Assembly (NCBI GenBank): GCA_946481095.1
Contig: CAMLML010000104.1
Coordinates: forward strand, 1 to 13,173
Reading direction: 5' to 3'
Length of the DNA stretch: 13,173 nucleotides
Origin: an uncultured Cellvibrio sp.
GTDB taxonomy: Bacteria > Pseudomonadota > Gammaproteobacteria > Pseudomonadales > Cellvibrionaceae
A model generated the notes under the pieces. That model worked only from the letters and a program-made list of their open reading frames with translations. It ran no database searches and was not told the DNA's origin. This document shows positions 1-7,674 of the stretch, piece after piece (position 1 is the first letter of the stretch; the number at the start of each line of letters is the position of its first letter). Made by a program: the position numbers and the translations under genes.

Positions 1-1
1 T

Positions 2-169
2 CAATTCTGTGTTTAACGGTGGTAACCGACGAATTGAATAACGTGCACCTTTTTCTCTGGCCAGCAAACGCAATTTTTCAAGCCTGCTTTGCTTGCCTCG
101 TGGCTTGAGCGCTATGATAGGAGCCAGAATGAACGCAAACACTCCCAACAATATTAAAAAAAAAGTCAT
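2..169 (-). CDS. small inner-membrane protein, partial (C-terminus beyond left edge)
   Basis: An uninterrupted minus-strand frame starts with ATG at 169 and stays open for 56 codons to the window edge. It begins MTFFLILLGVFAFILAPIIA, a hydrophobic segment of about 20 residues, and continues with a basic stretch rich in K and R (residues 22-48: KPRGKQSRLEKLRLLAREKG and onward). This gives one N-terminal membrane span followed by a positively charged cytosolic part. The start is supported by a GGAG (176-179) six bases upstream of the ATG. The gene is divergent from the universal stress protein, sharing an 84-bp intergenic region. From memory, pseudomonads have small membrane proteins of this build near usp/uup, sometimes mislabelled as YajC-like. 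The function is unknown, and the C-terminal half cannot be seen. Confidence 0.6.
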   Translation of the reverse strand, partial: MTFFLILLGVFAFILAPIIALKPRGKQSRLEKLRLLAREKGARYSIRRLPPLNTEL

Positions 170-182
170 CGCACACTCCGGT

Positions 183-210
183 TTGAATCAAAAAAAATCC
201 ACACTATGCT
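183..210 (+). promoter_or_regulatory. possible sigma70 promoter of the universal stress gene
   Basis: TTGAAT (183-188) and TATGCT (205-210) are separated by 16 bases and lie 44 bases before the usp ATG. Each hexamer matches the sigma70 consensus at four of six positions. This is the best candidate in the short divergent region, but only a moderate one. Confidence 0.35.
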
Positions 211-253
211 TAACAGTGGCATCAACATCAAAACATATTCAAAGGAAACTATC

Positions 254-682
254 ATGGCATATTCACACATATTAGTTGGCTTGGATCTATCAGATGATTG
301 CCCCAAAATTTTGGAAAAGGCCGTATCACTTGCCAAAACCTGCAATGCGAAACTCAGTTTGGTACATGTGATAGAACCATTGGCCTTGTCCTATGGTGGT
401 GATTTGGCATTGGATCTTGGCAGTATTCAGGAACAACAAACATCCAACGCGCTGGCATCTTTAAAAAAACTGGCATCCAATATTGATATACCGATCTATC
501 AGGAACATGTTTTGATCGGCCAAACAGCTGCCGAAATGCACTTTCTGGCAAAAGCAGAAAATTGCGATTTGATTCTGGTCGGCAGTCACGGACGAAAAGG
601 TCTTGCGCTTTTATTAGGATCAACATCCAACAGCGTATTGCACGGCGCGCAATGTGATGTATTGGCAGTGTTGGTTAAATGA
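254..682 (+). CDS. universal stress protein, UspA family
   Basis: 142-residue single-domain Usp protein, the usual length for the family. It opens with the typical beta-strand HILVGLDLS (residues 5-13). Near the C-terminus it has the nucleotide-binding loop G110-S-H-G113 followed by G122-S123; the spacing is eight residues, one short of the textbook G-2X-G-9X-G(S/T). Family members are small cytosolic alpha/beta proteins induced in stress or stationary phase, and those with this loop usually bind ATP. The start at 254 is chosen because AAAGGA (241-246) lies seven bases upstream and family homology begins there. An in-frame ATG at 206 would add 16 non-homologous residues and overlap the likely promoter. 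The stop codon directly abuts the uup stop codon on the other strand. The specific physiological role cannot be read from sequence. Confidence 0.9.
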   Translation: MAYSHILVGLDLSDDCPKILEKAVSLAKTCNAKLSLVHVIEPLALSYGGDLALDLGSIQEQQTSNALASLKKLASNIDIPIYQEHVLIGQTAAEMHFLAKAENCDLILVGSHGRKGLALLLGSTSNSVLHGAQCDVLAVLVK

Positions 683-2599
683 TTACATAGACTCCAACTC
701 GGCCCAACGCTCAAAACTGGCTTCCAGATCTGCTTCTACTTTTGCCAACAAGTTAAGATGGGCATCAATTTCTTTTTGTGGTTTTGAATAAAAGTTCTGA
801 TCACCAATATCGGATTGAAGTTTTGATAACTGTTGTTCCAGTTCTTCAATTTTTTGTGGCAGCTCATCAAATTCTTTTTGCAGTTTGTAACTGAGTTTTT
901 TCGGTTTTGATACTGGCGTTTTTGATACAGGTATTGGTTTGACAGCTGTTTCCGATTCTGTTTTTGTCCCTGCTTTTTCTACAGATGAACTGATTTCCGG
1001 TTTGACCCATCGCCCACCCTGACGGATCCAATCGTCGTATCCGCCAACGTATTCCTGCAAGTTTCCCTGACCTTCAAATGCAATCACACTGGTCACACAA
1101 TTATTTAAAAATTCACGATCATGGCTAACCAGTAACAATGTACCTGTGTATTCACCCAGAATACATTCCAATAATTCCAAGGTTTCTACATCAAGATCAT
1201 TGGTTGGCTCATCCAATACCAATATATTGGCAGGCTTGCTGAATAATTTTGCCAGGAGTACACGATTGCGTTCACCACCGGACAGTGCGCGCAGTGGTGT
1301 TCGTGCACGCTCACCACTGAACAGAAAATCGCTTAAATAAGAAAAAATATGTTTTGATTTACCATTGATCTCGATAAATTCACGACCTTCAGCCAGATTA
1401 TCGACTGCATTGGCATCCAGATTTAATTGGTCGCGTAATTGATCAAAGTAGGCAATTTGTAAATTGGTACCGCGCTTGATACTACCGGATTGCGCTTCAA
1501 GATCGCCCAATATCAATTTCAGTAATGTACTTTTACCTGCACCATTTGGTCCAATCAAACCTATTCGATCACCGCGCATAATCCGTGTCGTAAAATTAAC
1601 AACAATAGGTTTCTCGCCATGTGCAAACGAAACATTATGCAAGTCGGCAACCAATTTTCCTGATGACTCCCCTGCATCCAGATTAAAGCTGGCTTTTGCC
1701 TGAACTTCACGACGTGCCGATCTTTCAACACGCAAGGCTTTTAATGCACGAACACGCCCTTCATTTCGTGTGCGACGCGCTTTAATTCCTTGTCGAATCC
1801 AAACTTCTTCCTGCGCCAGGCGCTTATCAAACAACTCATTATGTCTTGCTTCATCCGTCAGCATCTGTTCACGATAAGTCAAAAATCCCTGATAATCTCC
1901 TGCCCAATAACGTAAATGCCCACGATCCAATTCTGCGATGTGGGTTGCCAATTTTTGTAACAGGGAACGATCATGTGTGATAAAAATCACTGCACCATTA
2001 AATGCCAACAATTGATTTTCCAACCACTCAATCGCTTCAATATCCAGATGGTTGGTGGGTTCGTCCAACAATAATACATCGGGATTTTTTACCAGTGTTT
2101 TGGCAAGCGCTACCCTGCGTCGCCAGCCACCGGACAATTCACGCATATATTTATCTGCGGGCAATTGCAGACGCGAGAGAATCTCATCCACTTTTTGTTG
2201 TAACGCCCAACCATCCTGACGCTCTATTTCTTGCTGGATGCGATTCATTTTTTGCAAGTCGCTCTCGCTTAAATCAGGATTCATCGCGAGTGCATGATAA
2301 TCAGCCAAAAGTTGACCAACGCCGGGAAATCCATTGGCAACAGAATCAAAAACACGCTGATCATCAGGCTCCGGAAGATCCTGTTCAAGCCTGGCAATCA
2401 CAATACCTGACTGACGAATGACCTCGCCTTTGTCCAAATCCACGTCACCTGAAATAATTTTCATCAAACTGGATTTACCTGCGCCATTATGGCCGATCAA
2501 ACAAAGTCGCTGCCCTTTCTCGATGGTTAAATCCACCTCATCCAGAAGAACTTGCAAGCCATAACTCAAGTGTGCTTTTTCAATTTTAATCAGGGACAT
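683..2599 (-). CDS. uup: ABC-F family ATPase Uup
   Basis: 638-residue soluble protein with two ABC ATPase domains and no membrane segments, diagnostic of ABC-F proteins, which act on the ribosome rather than in transport. Domain 1 has Walker A GHNGAGKS (36-43), signature LSGGW (155-159), Walker B VLLLDEP (175-181) and switch H209. Domain 2 has GPNGAGKS (350-357), LSGGE (439-443), LVLDEP (460-465) and H493. The inter-domain linker (about 240-305) is the charged helical segment expected to reach towards the P-site tRNA. Residues about 570-638 form a charged coiled coil, the C-terminal domain that distinguishes Uup and is known to bind DNA. E. coli Uup has nearly the same length and is tied to transposon precise excision and ribosome function. 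The start ATG lacks a clear Shine-Dalgarno sequence. The gene is divergent from slt. Confidence 0.93.
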   Translation of the reverse strand: MSLIKIEKAHLSYGLQVLLDEVDLTIEKGQRLCLIGHNGAGKSSLMKIISGDVDLDKGEVIRQSGIVIARLEQDLPEPDDQRVFDSVANGFPGVGQLLADYHALAMNPDLSESDLQKMNRIQQEIERQDGWALQQKVDEILSRLQLPADKYMRELSGGWRRRVALAKTLVKNPDVLLLDEPTNHLDIEAIEWLENQLLAFNGAVIFITHDRSLLQKLATHIAELDRGHLRYWAGDYQGFLTYREQMLTDEARHNELFDKRLAQEEVWIRQGIKARRTRNEGRVRALKALRVERSARREVQAKASFNLDAGESSGKLVADLHNVSFAHGEKPIVVNFTTRIMRGDRIGLIGPNGAGKSTLLKLILGDLEAQSGSIKRGTNLQIAYFDQLRDQLNLDANAVDNLAEGREFIEINGKSKHIFSYLSDFLFSGERARTPLRALSGGERNRVLLAKLFSKPANILVLDEPTNDLDVETLELLECILGEYTGTLLLVSHDREFLNNCVTSVIAFEGQGNLQEYVGGYDDWIRQGGRWVKPEISSSVEKAGTKTESETAVKPIPVSKTPVSKPKKLSYKLQKEFDELPQKIEELEQQLSKLQSDIGDQNFYSKPQKEIDAHLNLLAKVEADLEASFERWAELESM

Positions 2600-2628
2600 A
2601 ATGCAGTTACTGTATTGGATTTAATATC

Positions 2629-2649
2629 AACAATTGTTTAACAATATTT
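2629..2649. promoter_or_regulatory. A+T-rich palindromic stretch in the uup/slt divergent region
   Basis: AACAATTGTT (2629-2638) is a perfect 10-bp palindrome. It overlaps TTGTTTAACAA (2635-2645), and both lie inside a longer imperfect symmetry of AATAT and ATATT blocks. The stretch lies 30-50 bp upstream of uup, where a promoter or operator would be expected. No confident -35/-10 pair could be assigned for uup or slt, so an operator role is only a guess. Confidence 0.2.
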
Positions 2650-2778
2650 TCAGTTGGTCAGCTCTGTAAAAAAAGCGTGTGGAGATAAAGAACAGCTGCT
2701 ATCCTCGCCAAGCCCCAAAACTGTTGCACCATAGTGTTGGCCGGCATGATATACCATTAAAGTTCTTTTGAGGTTCCC

Positions 2779-4731
2779 ATGCGTTTTGTTGTATTTGTTA
2801 TTGTACTTTTGTTGTATTCCGCTTTTGCAACTGCCCAAACCCCGGAAAAAAAATCCTCTACAAGCCTGACTCCATTACAACAACAAAGGGCGTGGTACCT
2901 TGCCGCCGAAAAAGCTTTGTCTAAAAATCAAACAAGCGAATTTCAACGACTCATTTGTAAACTCGGTAACTATCCTTTAAAGCCTTATCTGGAATACAAA
3001 GCACTGGTACCCCAATTAGCGAACTTGCCACGCGAAAGAGTTGATAACTTTTTATTCGCCTACCCGAATTCTCTTCTGGCTTCAAAATTAACCCAGCAAT
3101 GGTTACGACAGCTTGCCATCAAAAAACAGTGGGAAAATTATATTCATTACTACGATTCACGCCTGGCCGATACAGAACTAACTTGCTGGTATCTCGAAGC
3201 ACGTATGGAAACAGCGGATGAAACTGCTATCAATCAGGTGGAATCAATTTGGAATCAGGAAAAATCACTGCCAGATGCCTGTGACAGGGTTGTGGCTGTA
3301 TGGAAAAAAAATGGCAGTATGACAAAAGAACTGGTCTGGCAAAGATTTACCAAAGCAGTCGATGCAGGCAACAAAACTCTGGCTAATTTTTTATCCAGCG
3401 AATTACCTTCTGCCGAACAAAGTTACGCAGCCGTTTACCAACAAATTAATTCCAGACCACAACTACTCAGTACCAAATCACATTTTAAACACGATAACCC
3501 CTGTATGTCAGATGTGATACTCAGAGGAGTCCGCTCATTAGCCGCCAGTAATGCCACCAAAGCCCTGCAATATTTTCAGGAATATTCAACCAGACATCAT
3601 TTTTCTGCAGAGCAAATAAAATCTGTTGTAACACTGATCGCCAATCAACTGATCAAACAAAAACATATCGATGATGCTATCCGTTTGGTATCTGCGCATG
3701 GTGATGTAGATGATGTAGCCTTGCTGGATAATTTGCTACGAGACGCACTCTCCAAACAAGATTGGGAAAGAGTCAATGCCTGGTTACAACGCTACCCTGA
3801 TGAAATGAAAAAACTGGATCGTTGGCGTTATTGGATGGCGCGAACTATGACAGCACTGGAAATTCACGATTATATGGGTGAAACCAGCACCAACATTTTC
3901 GCTGCACTCAGCGCCAACAGAAGCTTCTATGGTTTTATTTCTGCAATGAAGTTACAAACCGCTTTTGGCCTTGCTGATCATTCAATAAAGATGGATCAAT
4001 TGCAATGGGCCAGCATAGAGTCAAAACCGGGATTTTTGCGCGCCAGAGAGTTTTATTTGACCGGCAATAAAAATGCAGCCAATCAGGAATGGTTTTTCAC
4101 CGTAAAAAATCTTCCCATTGAAGAAATGATTCATGCGGCTCATCTCGCCGGAAAATGGGGTAATCATTTATTGGCAATCCAAACGCTTGCCACTGCACAA
4201 TTTTATGATGATCTTACACTGCGATTTCCAATCCAATTTGAAACACTGATTGACGAAGCGGCAAACCAAACCCAGGTAGACAAGCTGTTAATATATTCCG
4301 TGATTCGACAGGAAAGTGTTTTTACCGAAGATATCAAATCACCTGCCAATGCTTATGGACTAATGCAACTATTACCTTCAACAGCACAACAGGTTGCCAA
4401 ACAGTATAAAATCAAATATCAAAAAACGGATCTGGTAAAAGCCAACAAAAATATTCCCCTTGGGAGTCGCTATCTGAAAGATTTACTCAAAAGTTTTGAT
4501 GGTAATCGCTTGCTGGCAACCGCAGCATACAATGCCGGACCGGGACGTGTCAGGCAATGGTTAAAGCAATCGAATGGAACACTCCCTTTCGATATCTGGG
4601 TTGAAATAATTCCATTCAACGAAACACGCCAATATGTACAAAACGTTTTGGCATTTCATGTGATATATGCTTATCGATTGGGTTTACCGCAAGAATTTTT
4701 AAACAAACAGGAAGTTGAACAATTATTGTAG
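2779..4731 (+). CDS. slt: soluble lytic murein transglycosylase (Slt70 type)
   Basis: 650-residue precursor. Residues 1-19 form a signal peptide (hydrophobic VVFVIVLLLYSAF, then ATA before Q20), so the enzyme is periplasmic. Residues about 30-450 are the helical U- and L-domain superhelix typical of Slt70. The C-terminal catalytic domain begins near 495 and has the SLT motif SVIRQES with catalytic Glu512, then AYGLMQLLPSTA (525-536), AYNAGPGR (583-590) and FNETRQYV (613-620). This enzyme class cleaves the MurNAc-GlcNAc bond of peptidoglycan to leave 1,6-anhydromuropeptides, in wall turnover and recycling. The start is supported by GAGG (2770-2773) five bases upstream. It is divergent from uup (179-bp gap) and ends ten bases before sixA on the opposite strand. 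Length matches the family, with no sign of damage. Confidence 0.94.
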   Translation: MRFVVFVIVLLLYSAFATAQTPEKKSSTSLTPLQQQRAWYLAAEKALSKNQTSEFQRLICKLGNYPLKPYLEYKALVPQLANLPRERVDNFLFAYPNSLLASKLTQQWLRQLAIKKQWENYIHYYDSRLADTELTCWYLEARMETADETAINQVESIWNQEKSLPDACDRVVAVWKKNGSMTKELVWQRFTKAVDAGNKTLANFLSSELPSAEQSYAAVYQQINSRPQLLSTKSHFKHDNPCMSDVILRGVRSLAASNATKALQYFQEYSTRHHFSAEQIKSVVTLIANQLIKQKHIDDAIRLVSAHGDVDDVALLDNLLRDALSKQDWERVNAWLQRYPDEMKKLDRWRYWMARTMTALEIHDYMGETSTNIFAALSANRSFYGFISAMKLQTAFGLADHSIKMDQLQWASIESKPGFLRAREFYLTGNKNAANQEWFFTVKNLPIEEMIHAAHLAGKWGNHLLAIQTLATAQFYDDLTLRFPIQFETLIDEAANQTQVDKLLIYSVIRQESVFTEDIKSPANAYGLMQLLPSTAQQVAKQYKIKYQKTDLVKANKNIPLGSRYLKDLLKSFDGNRLLATAAYNAGPGRVRQWLKQSNGTLPFDIWVEIIPFNETRQYVQNVLAFHVIYAYRLGLPQEFLNKQEVEQLL

Positions 4732-4741
4732 TTTTCGAAGG

Positions 4742-5203
4742 TTAGCGGGTTAAATGCCTTTCCAAAAATAGATTTCCCATTCCCTCCGCCGGAAAATCAC
4801 AATCAATTCCTACCAACGAACTGGTATTGAATTGAATCCGGTTTTGGGCGAATCCACACAAACGATTGGCCAACACACCAACCAACGGCAAATGGCTGAC
4901 CAATAATATGTCTGTTGAAGGCAACGTTTCCAAAAAAGAAAATAAACACGGCAGATCAGCTTCCGGTTGCAAATTATCAATAGTCACTATTGATGACAGG
5001 TTTAATAATTGACCGGCAATCGATGCTGTTTGTTGTGCACGCACCAATGGACTGACATAAATAGTTTGCACTGATGATAAAACAGGCAAATTACCGGAAA
5101 TAATTTGCCTGGTCTCTGCAACTCCCTTTTCTGTTAATCGACGTGCACTGTCGTTTACAAGAAGCGATTCAGCGGCTCCATGGCGCAGGATAAAAATCTT
5201 CAC
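4742..5203 (-). CDS. sixA: phosphohistidine phosphatase SixA
   Basis: 153-residue short member of the histidine phosphatase (phosphoglycerate mutase-like) superfamily. The N-terminal RHG motif gives R7 and the phospho-accepting H8; [10 protein letters not shown] (50-59) supplies R55; LVSHLPLVG (101-109) supplies the second histidine, H104. These match the E. coli SixA blocks in order and spacing. SixA removes phosphate from histidine of phosphotransfer proteins: ArcB in early work, and the nitrogen-PTS protein NPr (PtsO) in more recent work. The start codon is GTG at 5203, chosen because it forms a GTGA overlap with the gpsA stop codon, giving translational coupling, and because family homology begins immediately. 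It is the second gene of the gpsA-sixA operon and converges on slt. Confidence 0.88.
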   Translation of the reverse strand: MKIFILRHGAAESLLVNDSARRLTEKGVAETRQIISGNLPVLSSVQTIYVSPLVRAQQTASIAGQLLNLSSIVTIDNLQPEADLPCLFSFLETLPSTDILLVSHLPLVGVLANRLCGFAQNRIQFNTSSLVGIDCDFPAEGMGNLFLERHLTR

Positions 5204-6219
5204 GATTTTTGCAAAAACTCCACATCGTAATTTTGCTCACCCGTCATCAATTTTAATGCAACATCCTGAATCGCACGCCCCTCGAACAAGATTGCATACA
5301 ACCCTGAGACTAAAGGCATATAGACATTTAACTCTTCAGCTTTTTGTTTTACCTGTTTCAATGTGTTCACGCCCTCAGCAACCTGTCCTAATTGTTGAAC
5401 TATCTCATCCAGTTTTTTACCTTGCCCCAATGCAAAACCAACCCTGTAATTGCGACTTAAATCCGATGTGCAAGTTAAAATCAAATCGCCCACACCCGCC
5501 AATCCTAAAAATGTCATAGGATCCGAACCCATTTTCTGTGCAAATCGTCCCATCTCTGCAAGGCTTCTGGTTAATAGCATAGCTTGTGTATTGTGCCCTG
5601 CTCCCAGAGCCGCCGCCATTCCACATACAATCGCATAAATATTTTTTAACGATCCGCCCAATTCAACACCGTAAGGATCATGGTTGGCGTAAACACGAAA
5701 TGTTGATGAACTTAAAACCCGCTGAACCAATTGCACAAGATTGCTATCAGTACTGGCAATCACTGTTCCTGTTTGCTGGTACTGAACGATTTCTTTTGCG
5801 AAATTAGGCCCACTTAAAACGCCTCGCGGATTATCCGGTAATTCCTGTTTCAATATTTCACTCATTAACGTAAAACTTTCCGGCTCAATTCCTTTCGCGG
5901 TTGAAATAATGCCAACACCTTTTGCAACCTTTCCAATCAAATCCTGTGCAATTTGGCGAAATGAATTACTGGGGATGGAAATAAAAATGAGTTCGGCATT
6001 TTTTACAGATGCTTGCAAATCAGCACTGAACAACAATCGCGAATCCAAATTAAAACCTGGAAGGTAACGACTGTTTTGTCTTTCCTGACGACATTTGTTT
6101 GCTTGTTCCACGGAGCGCATCCACAGAGTTGTTTCATGTCCGTTTGCCGCCAAAATATTGGCGATTGCAGTTCCAAAACTCCCACCACCCAAAACAGCAA
6201 TTTTTAAGGCTTGATTCAT
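5200..6219 (-). CDS. gpsA: NAD(P)-dependent glycerol-3-phosphate dehydrogenase GpsA
   Basis: 339-residue cytosolic enzyme reducing dihydroxyacetone phosphate to sn-glycerol 3-phosphate, the backbone for phospholipid synthesis. The Rossmann nucleotide site GGGSFG is at 11-16, with further dinucleotide-side segments SIPSNSFR (81-88) and STAKGIE (106-112). The substrate and catalytic half carries SLKNIYAI with Lys192, [12 protein letters not shown] (239-250) and SRNYRVG (255-261), including the R-N pair that contacts phosphate. Length and motif order match the family. The ATG at 6219 has a weak GGA eight bases upstream. It is followed by sixA with a four-base overlap. Upstream lies a 433-bp A+T-rich gap with a cluster of DnaA-box-like 9-mers, so its promoter must be there, but I could not assign it. 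Confidence 0.95.
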   Translation of the reverse strand: MNQALKIAVLGGGSFGTAIANILAANGHETTLWMRSVEQANKCRQERQNSRYLPGFNLDSRLLFSADLQASVKNAELIFISIPSNSFRQIAQDLIGKVAKGVGIISTAKGIEPESFTLMSEILKQELPDNPRGVLSGPNFAKEIVQYQQTGTVIASTDSNLVQLVQRVLSSSTFRVYANHDPYGVELGGSLKNIYAIVCGMAAALGAGHNTQAMLLTRSLAEMGRFAQKMGSDPMTFLGLAGVGDLILTCTSDLSRNYRVGFALGQGKKLDEIVQQLGQVAEGVNTLKQVKQKAEELNVYMPLVSGLYAILFEGRAIQDVALKLMTGEQNYDVEFLQKS

Positions 6220-6652
6220 AGAAAAAAATCCGTTAGCTGAAGAAAAAATATGTCTAGTGTTACGTCAAAAAATTCAATATTTACCCATGTTGTAACTTTT
6301 TTGCACAAATAATGTAATCAAACTTTTGTCCACAAAATCTGTGGATAACTTGGTGGATACTTTTGGGGAAAATGCCTCAAAGCCGCTAAAATTCTACCCT
6401 CAAGTTAAATTGATTAATTTTTAATCACAATAAAAATTTACTTATAATTCAATCAGTTATGTATTTTAACAAGCATCTTTACTACAAAATTATGAAACAA
6501 GGGCCAAATTTCAAGGGTTTAGCCGTTCTGATCCAAAGATGTGCATAAAAAAGATCAAGATGTTCCACGAATTCAGCTGGAGTAACCATTTTGTCTTAAA
6601 TCAAATCGAAATATTTCATATAACAAAAATAGAGTTGCTCTGGATCAGTGCA
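6220..6652. other. 433-bp intergenic region, A+T-rich, no gene seen
   Basis: No coding region is convincing here. The half nearest gpsA must carry the gpsA promoter and contains four DnaA-box-like 9-mers (6299-6360). It is followed by a very A+T-rich tract (about 6390-6480) with an inverted repeat TGATTA-N5-TAATCA (6411-6427). On the plus strand a perfect TATAAT (6443-6448) sits 17 bases after a poor TTTAAT, a possible orphan promoter pointing antisense into the flavin reductase gene. Near 6631-6641 AGAG-TTG-CTCT is a very weak hairpin downstream of that gene. Three GATC sites occur between 6525 and 6650. Confidence 0.5.
6299..6360. promoter_or_regulatory. cluster of DnaA-box-like sites
   Basis: Four 9-mers resemble the DnaA box TTATNCACA. 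TTTTGCACA (6299-6307, plus) has one mismatch. TTGTCCACA (6326-6334, plus) has one mismatch. TTATCCACA (6340-6348, minus) is perfect. GTATCCACC (6352-6360, minus) keeps the seven-base core TATCCAC. The second and third are in opposed orientation, five bases apart. Clusters of such boxes are known from replication origins, DnaA-titration sites and DnaA-regulated promoters. Here they lie upstream of gpsA; there is no dnaA, gidA or rpmH in the window, so this is probably not the main origin. Binding is inferred from sequence alone. Confidence 0.45.
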
Positions 6653-7153
6653 TTATTCAAGCGCCTGAAATCTGCCGTAAGAACCGTTAGAGTAAATCAG
6701 TGGGTTCACCCCGGAATTATGGATTTTCACCTGCTCAATTCGGCCCAACAATATTTCGTGGGTTCCATAACTGACCACCTTGTCAGTCCGGCAACAAAAA
6801 CTGGCTTGAGAGTCAGTCAATAACAACCCGTTATCATCTTCATGCCATTTGCCCAGACTTAGCCTGTCCCTATCTTCATAGCGACCTGCACATAAATTTG
6901 ATATTTCCGTTTGATCAACATTCAACAGGTTGATTGCAAATCGGGAACCTGCCAGCAGTAATTCTTCGTGACGTTGTATTTGCCGATTAATACACACCAG
7001 CAAGGACGGAGGATTATCAGAAACAGAAGTCACAGAAGACACTGTCATCACAAAAGCCTCGCCATCAGACAATCTTGCAGACAGCACACAAACACCCGAG
7101 GCCAGTCTTCTCATCCCTTGTTTCATTAGCTGACCTAACTGATTGTCTTGCAT
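6653..7153 (-). CDS. flavin reductase-like, FMN-binding split-barrel protein
   Basis: 166-residue protein of the flavin reductase domain family, the fold of HpaC-type reductase components. Visible family features are GVCVLS (20-25), the flavin-contact strand and loop MTVSSVTSVSDNPPS (36-50) leading into LLVCINR (51-57), FAINLL (72-77), GTHEILLGRI (130-139, the G-x-H motif) and Y154...NGSYGRF near the C-terminus. Family members use NAD(P)H to reduce free FMN or FAD, often for a partner monooxygenase. No monooxygenase is nearby, so the partner and substrate are unknown, and a flavin-binding protein without reductase activity is possible. The ATG at 7153 has AGAGG nine bases upstream. It is transcribed away from the tRNA cluster and is probably monocistronic. 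Confidence 0.85.
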   Translation of the reverse strand: MQDNQLGQLMKQGMRRLASGVCVLSARLSDGEAFVMTVSSVTSVSDNPPSLLVCINRQIQRHEELLLAGSRFAINLLNVDQTEISNLCAGRYEDRDRLSLGKWHEDDNGLLLTDSQASFCCRTDKVVSYGTHEILLGRIEQVKIHNSGVNPLIYSNGSYGRFQALE

Positions 7154-7312
7154 AGACTTATGCCTCTTGAAAATGGGCGCCTATTGTGAACAGCTCAATG
7201 GAATGACACAAGACGCACGAGAAGCTTGTACAGGCTTTGTTCAAGATTTGTGAATATTGGATTTTCAAAACCAGATGGGCTGATTGCTTTGAAAAATTGT
7301 CTGTCTTTTTCG

Positions 7313-7352
7313 TTGACGACTGAAAATCTCATGGCTATGATGCGCACCACTT
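7313..7352 (+). promoter_or_regulatory. sigma70 promoter of the tRNA-Pro/Arg/His cluster, with GCGC discriminator
   Basis: TTGACG (7313-7318) and TATGAT (7336-7341) are spaced by exactly 17 bases, each one base off consensus. The -10 is followed at once by a GC-rich discriminator, GCGCACC. Such discriminators are the known mark of stable-RNA promoters under stringent (ppGpp/DksA) control. The segment TATGATGCGCACCACTT (7336-7352) recurs unchanged in front of tRNA-Asn. Transcription should begin near 7348-7350, leaving a leader of about 35 bases before tRNA-Pro. Confidence 0.85.
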
Positions 7353-7383
7353 AAAACGCAGCGGACATCTTCTGTGTTTTATT

Positions 7384-7460
7384 CGGAGTGTAGCGCAGCC
7401 CGGTAGCGCGTCTGTTTTGGGTGCAGAATGTCGGGGGTTCGAATCCCTCCACTCCGACCA
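7384..7460 (+). tRNA. tRNA-Pro (anticodon UGG)
   Basis: 77-base cloverleaf. The acceptor pairs CGGAGTG with CACTCCG, the D arm is GCGC...GCGC, the anticodon stem TCTGT/GCAGA carries the loop TTTGGGT with anticodon TGG at 7418-7420, and the T arm has GGTTCGAAT. The 3' CCA is encoded. It is the first gene of the Pro-Arg-His cluster and closely resembles the E. coli UGG proline tRNA. Confidence 0.97.
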
Positions 7461-7497
7461 CTTTTCTTGAACCTGCCAAGGTTTTATTTCCAGCAAT

Positions 7498-7574
7498 GCG
7501 CCCGTAGCTCAGCTGGATAGAGCACCCGCCTTCTAAGCGGGTGGTCGCAGGTTCGAATCCTGCCGGGCGCGCCA
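7498..7574 (+). tRNA. tRNA-Arg (anticodon UCU)
   Basis: 77-base cloverleaf. The acceptor pairs GCGCCCG with CGGGCGC, the anticodon stem is CCCGC/GCGGG with loop CTTCTAA and anticodon TCT at 7532-7534, and the T loop contains TTCGAAT. CCA is encoded (7572-7574). It is separated from tRNA-Pro by 37 bases containing a small AACCT-GCCA-AGGTT hairpin (7470-7483), which may be a processing signal. It reads AGA, and AGG by wobble. Confidence 0.97.
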
Positions 7575-7597
7575 AATCAAACTGTTTACCTTTCTAT

Positions 7598-7674
7598 GGT
7601 GGCTGTAGCTCAGTTGGTAGAGCCCAGGATTGTGATTCCTGTTGTCGCGGGTTCGATCCCCGTCAGCCACCCCA
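7598..7674 (+). tRNA. tRNA-His (anticodon GUG)
   Basis: 77 bases including the genome-encoded extra G at position -1 (7598), which pairs with discriminator C (7671), the identity element for histidyl-tRNA synthetase. The acceptor pairs GTGGCTG with CAGCCAC, the anticodon stem CAGGA/TCCTG carries loop TTGTGAT with anticodon GTG at 7632-7634, and CCA is encoded. It is nearly the same as E. coli hisR. It lies 23 bases after tRNA-Arg and 105 bases before folD, with no clear intrinsic terminator between. Confidence 0.97.

Noticed and set aside
206..253. Upstream ATG at 206 as the start of the universal stress protein
   Set aside because: It overlaps the likely -10 element; the good ribosome-binding site and homology belong to the ATG at 254.
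2002..2421. Plus-strand 139-codon frame inside uup
   Set aside because: It is a shadow of the clearly coding opposite strand, with no recognisable domain.
6410..6428. FNR/Anr-like box around TTGAT...ATCA
   Set aside because: The half-sites are nine bases apart rather than the required four, so it is only an A+T-rich inverted repeat.
6492..6548. 18-codon frame (MKQGPNFKGLAVLIQRCA) in the gpsA upstream gap
   Set aside because: It has no Shine-Dalgarno and no detectable promoter spacing, and a frame this short is expected by chance.
6539..6823. Plus-strand 94-codon frame over the end of the flavin reductase gene
   Set aside because: About half is antisense to a conserved gene and the rest is A+T-rich intergenic DNA, with no Shine-Dalgarno.
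7351..7575. Minus-strand 74-codon frame across the tRNA-Pro and tRNA-Arg genes (MARPAGFEPATTRLEGG...)
   Set aside because: It is the antisense of tRNA genes; PAGFEPAT-type peptides are a well-known spurious product of translating tRNA loci.
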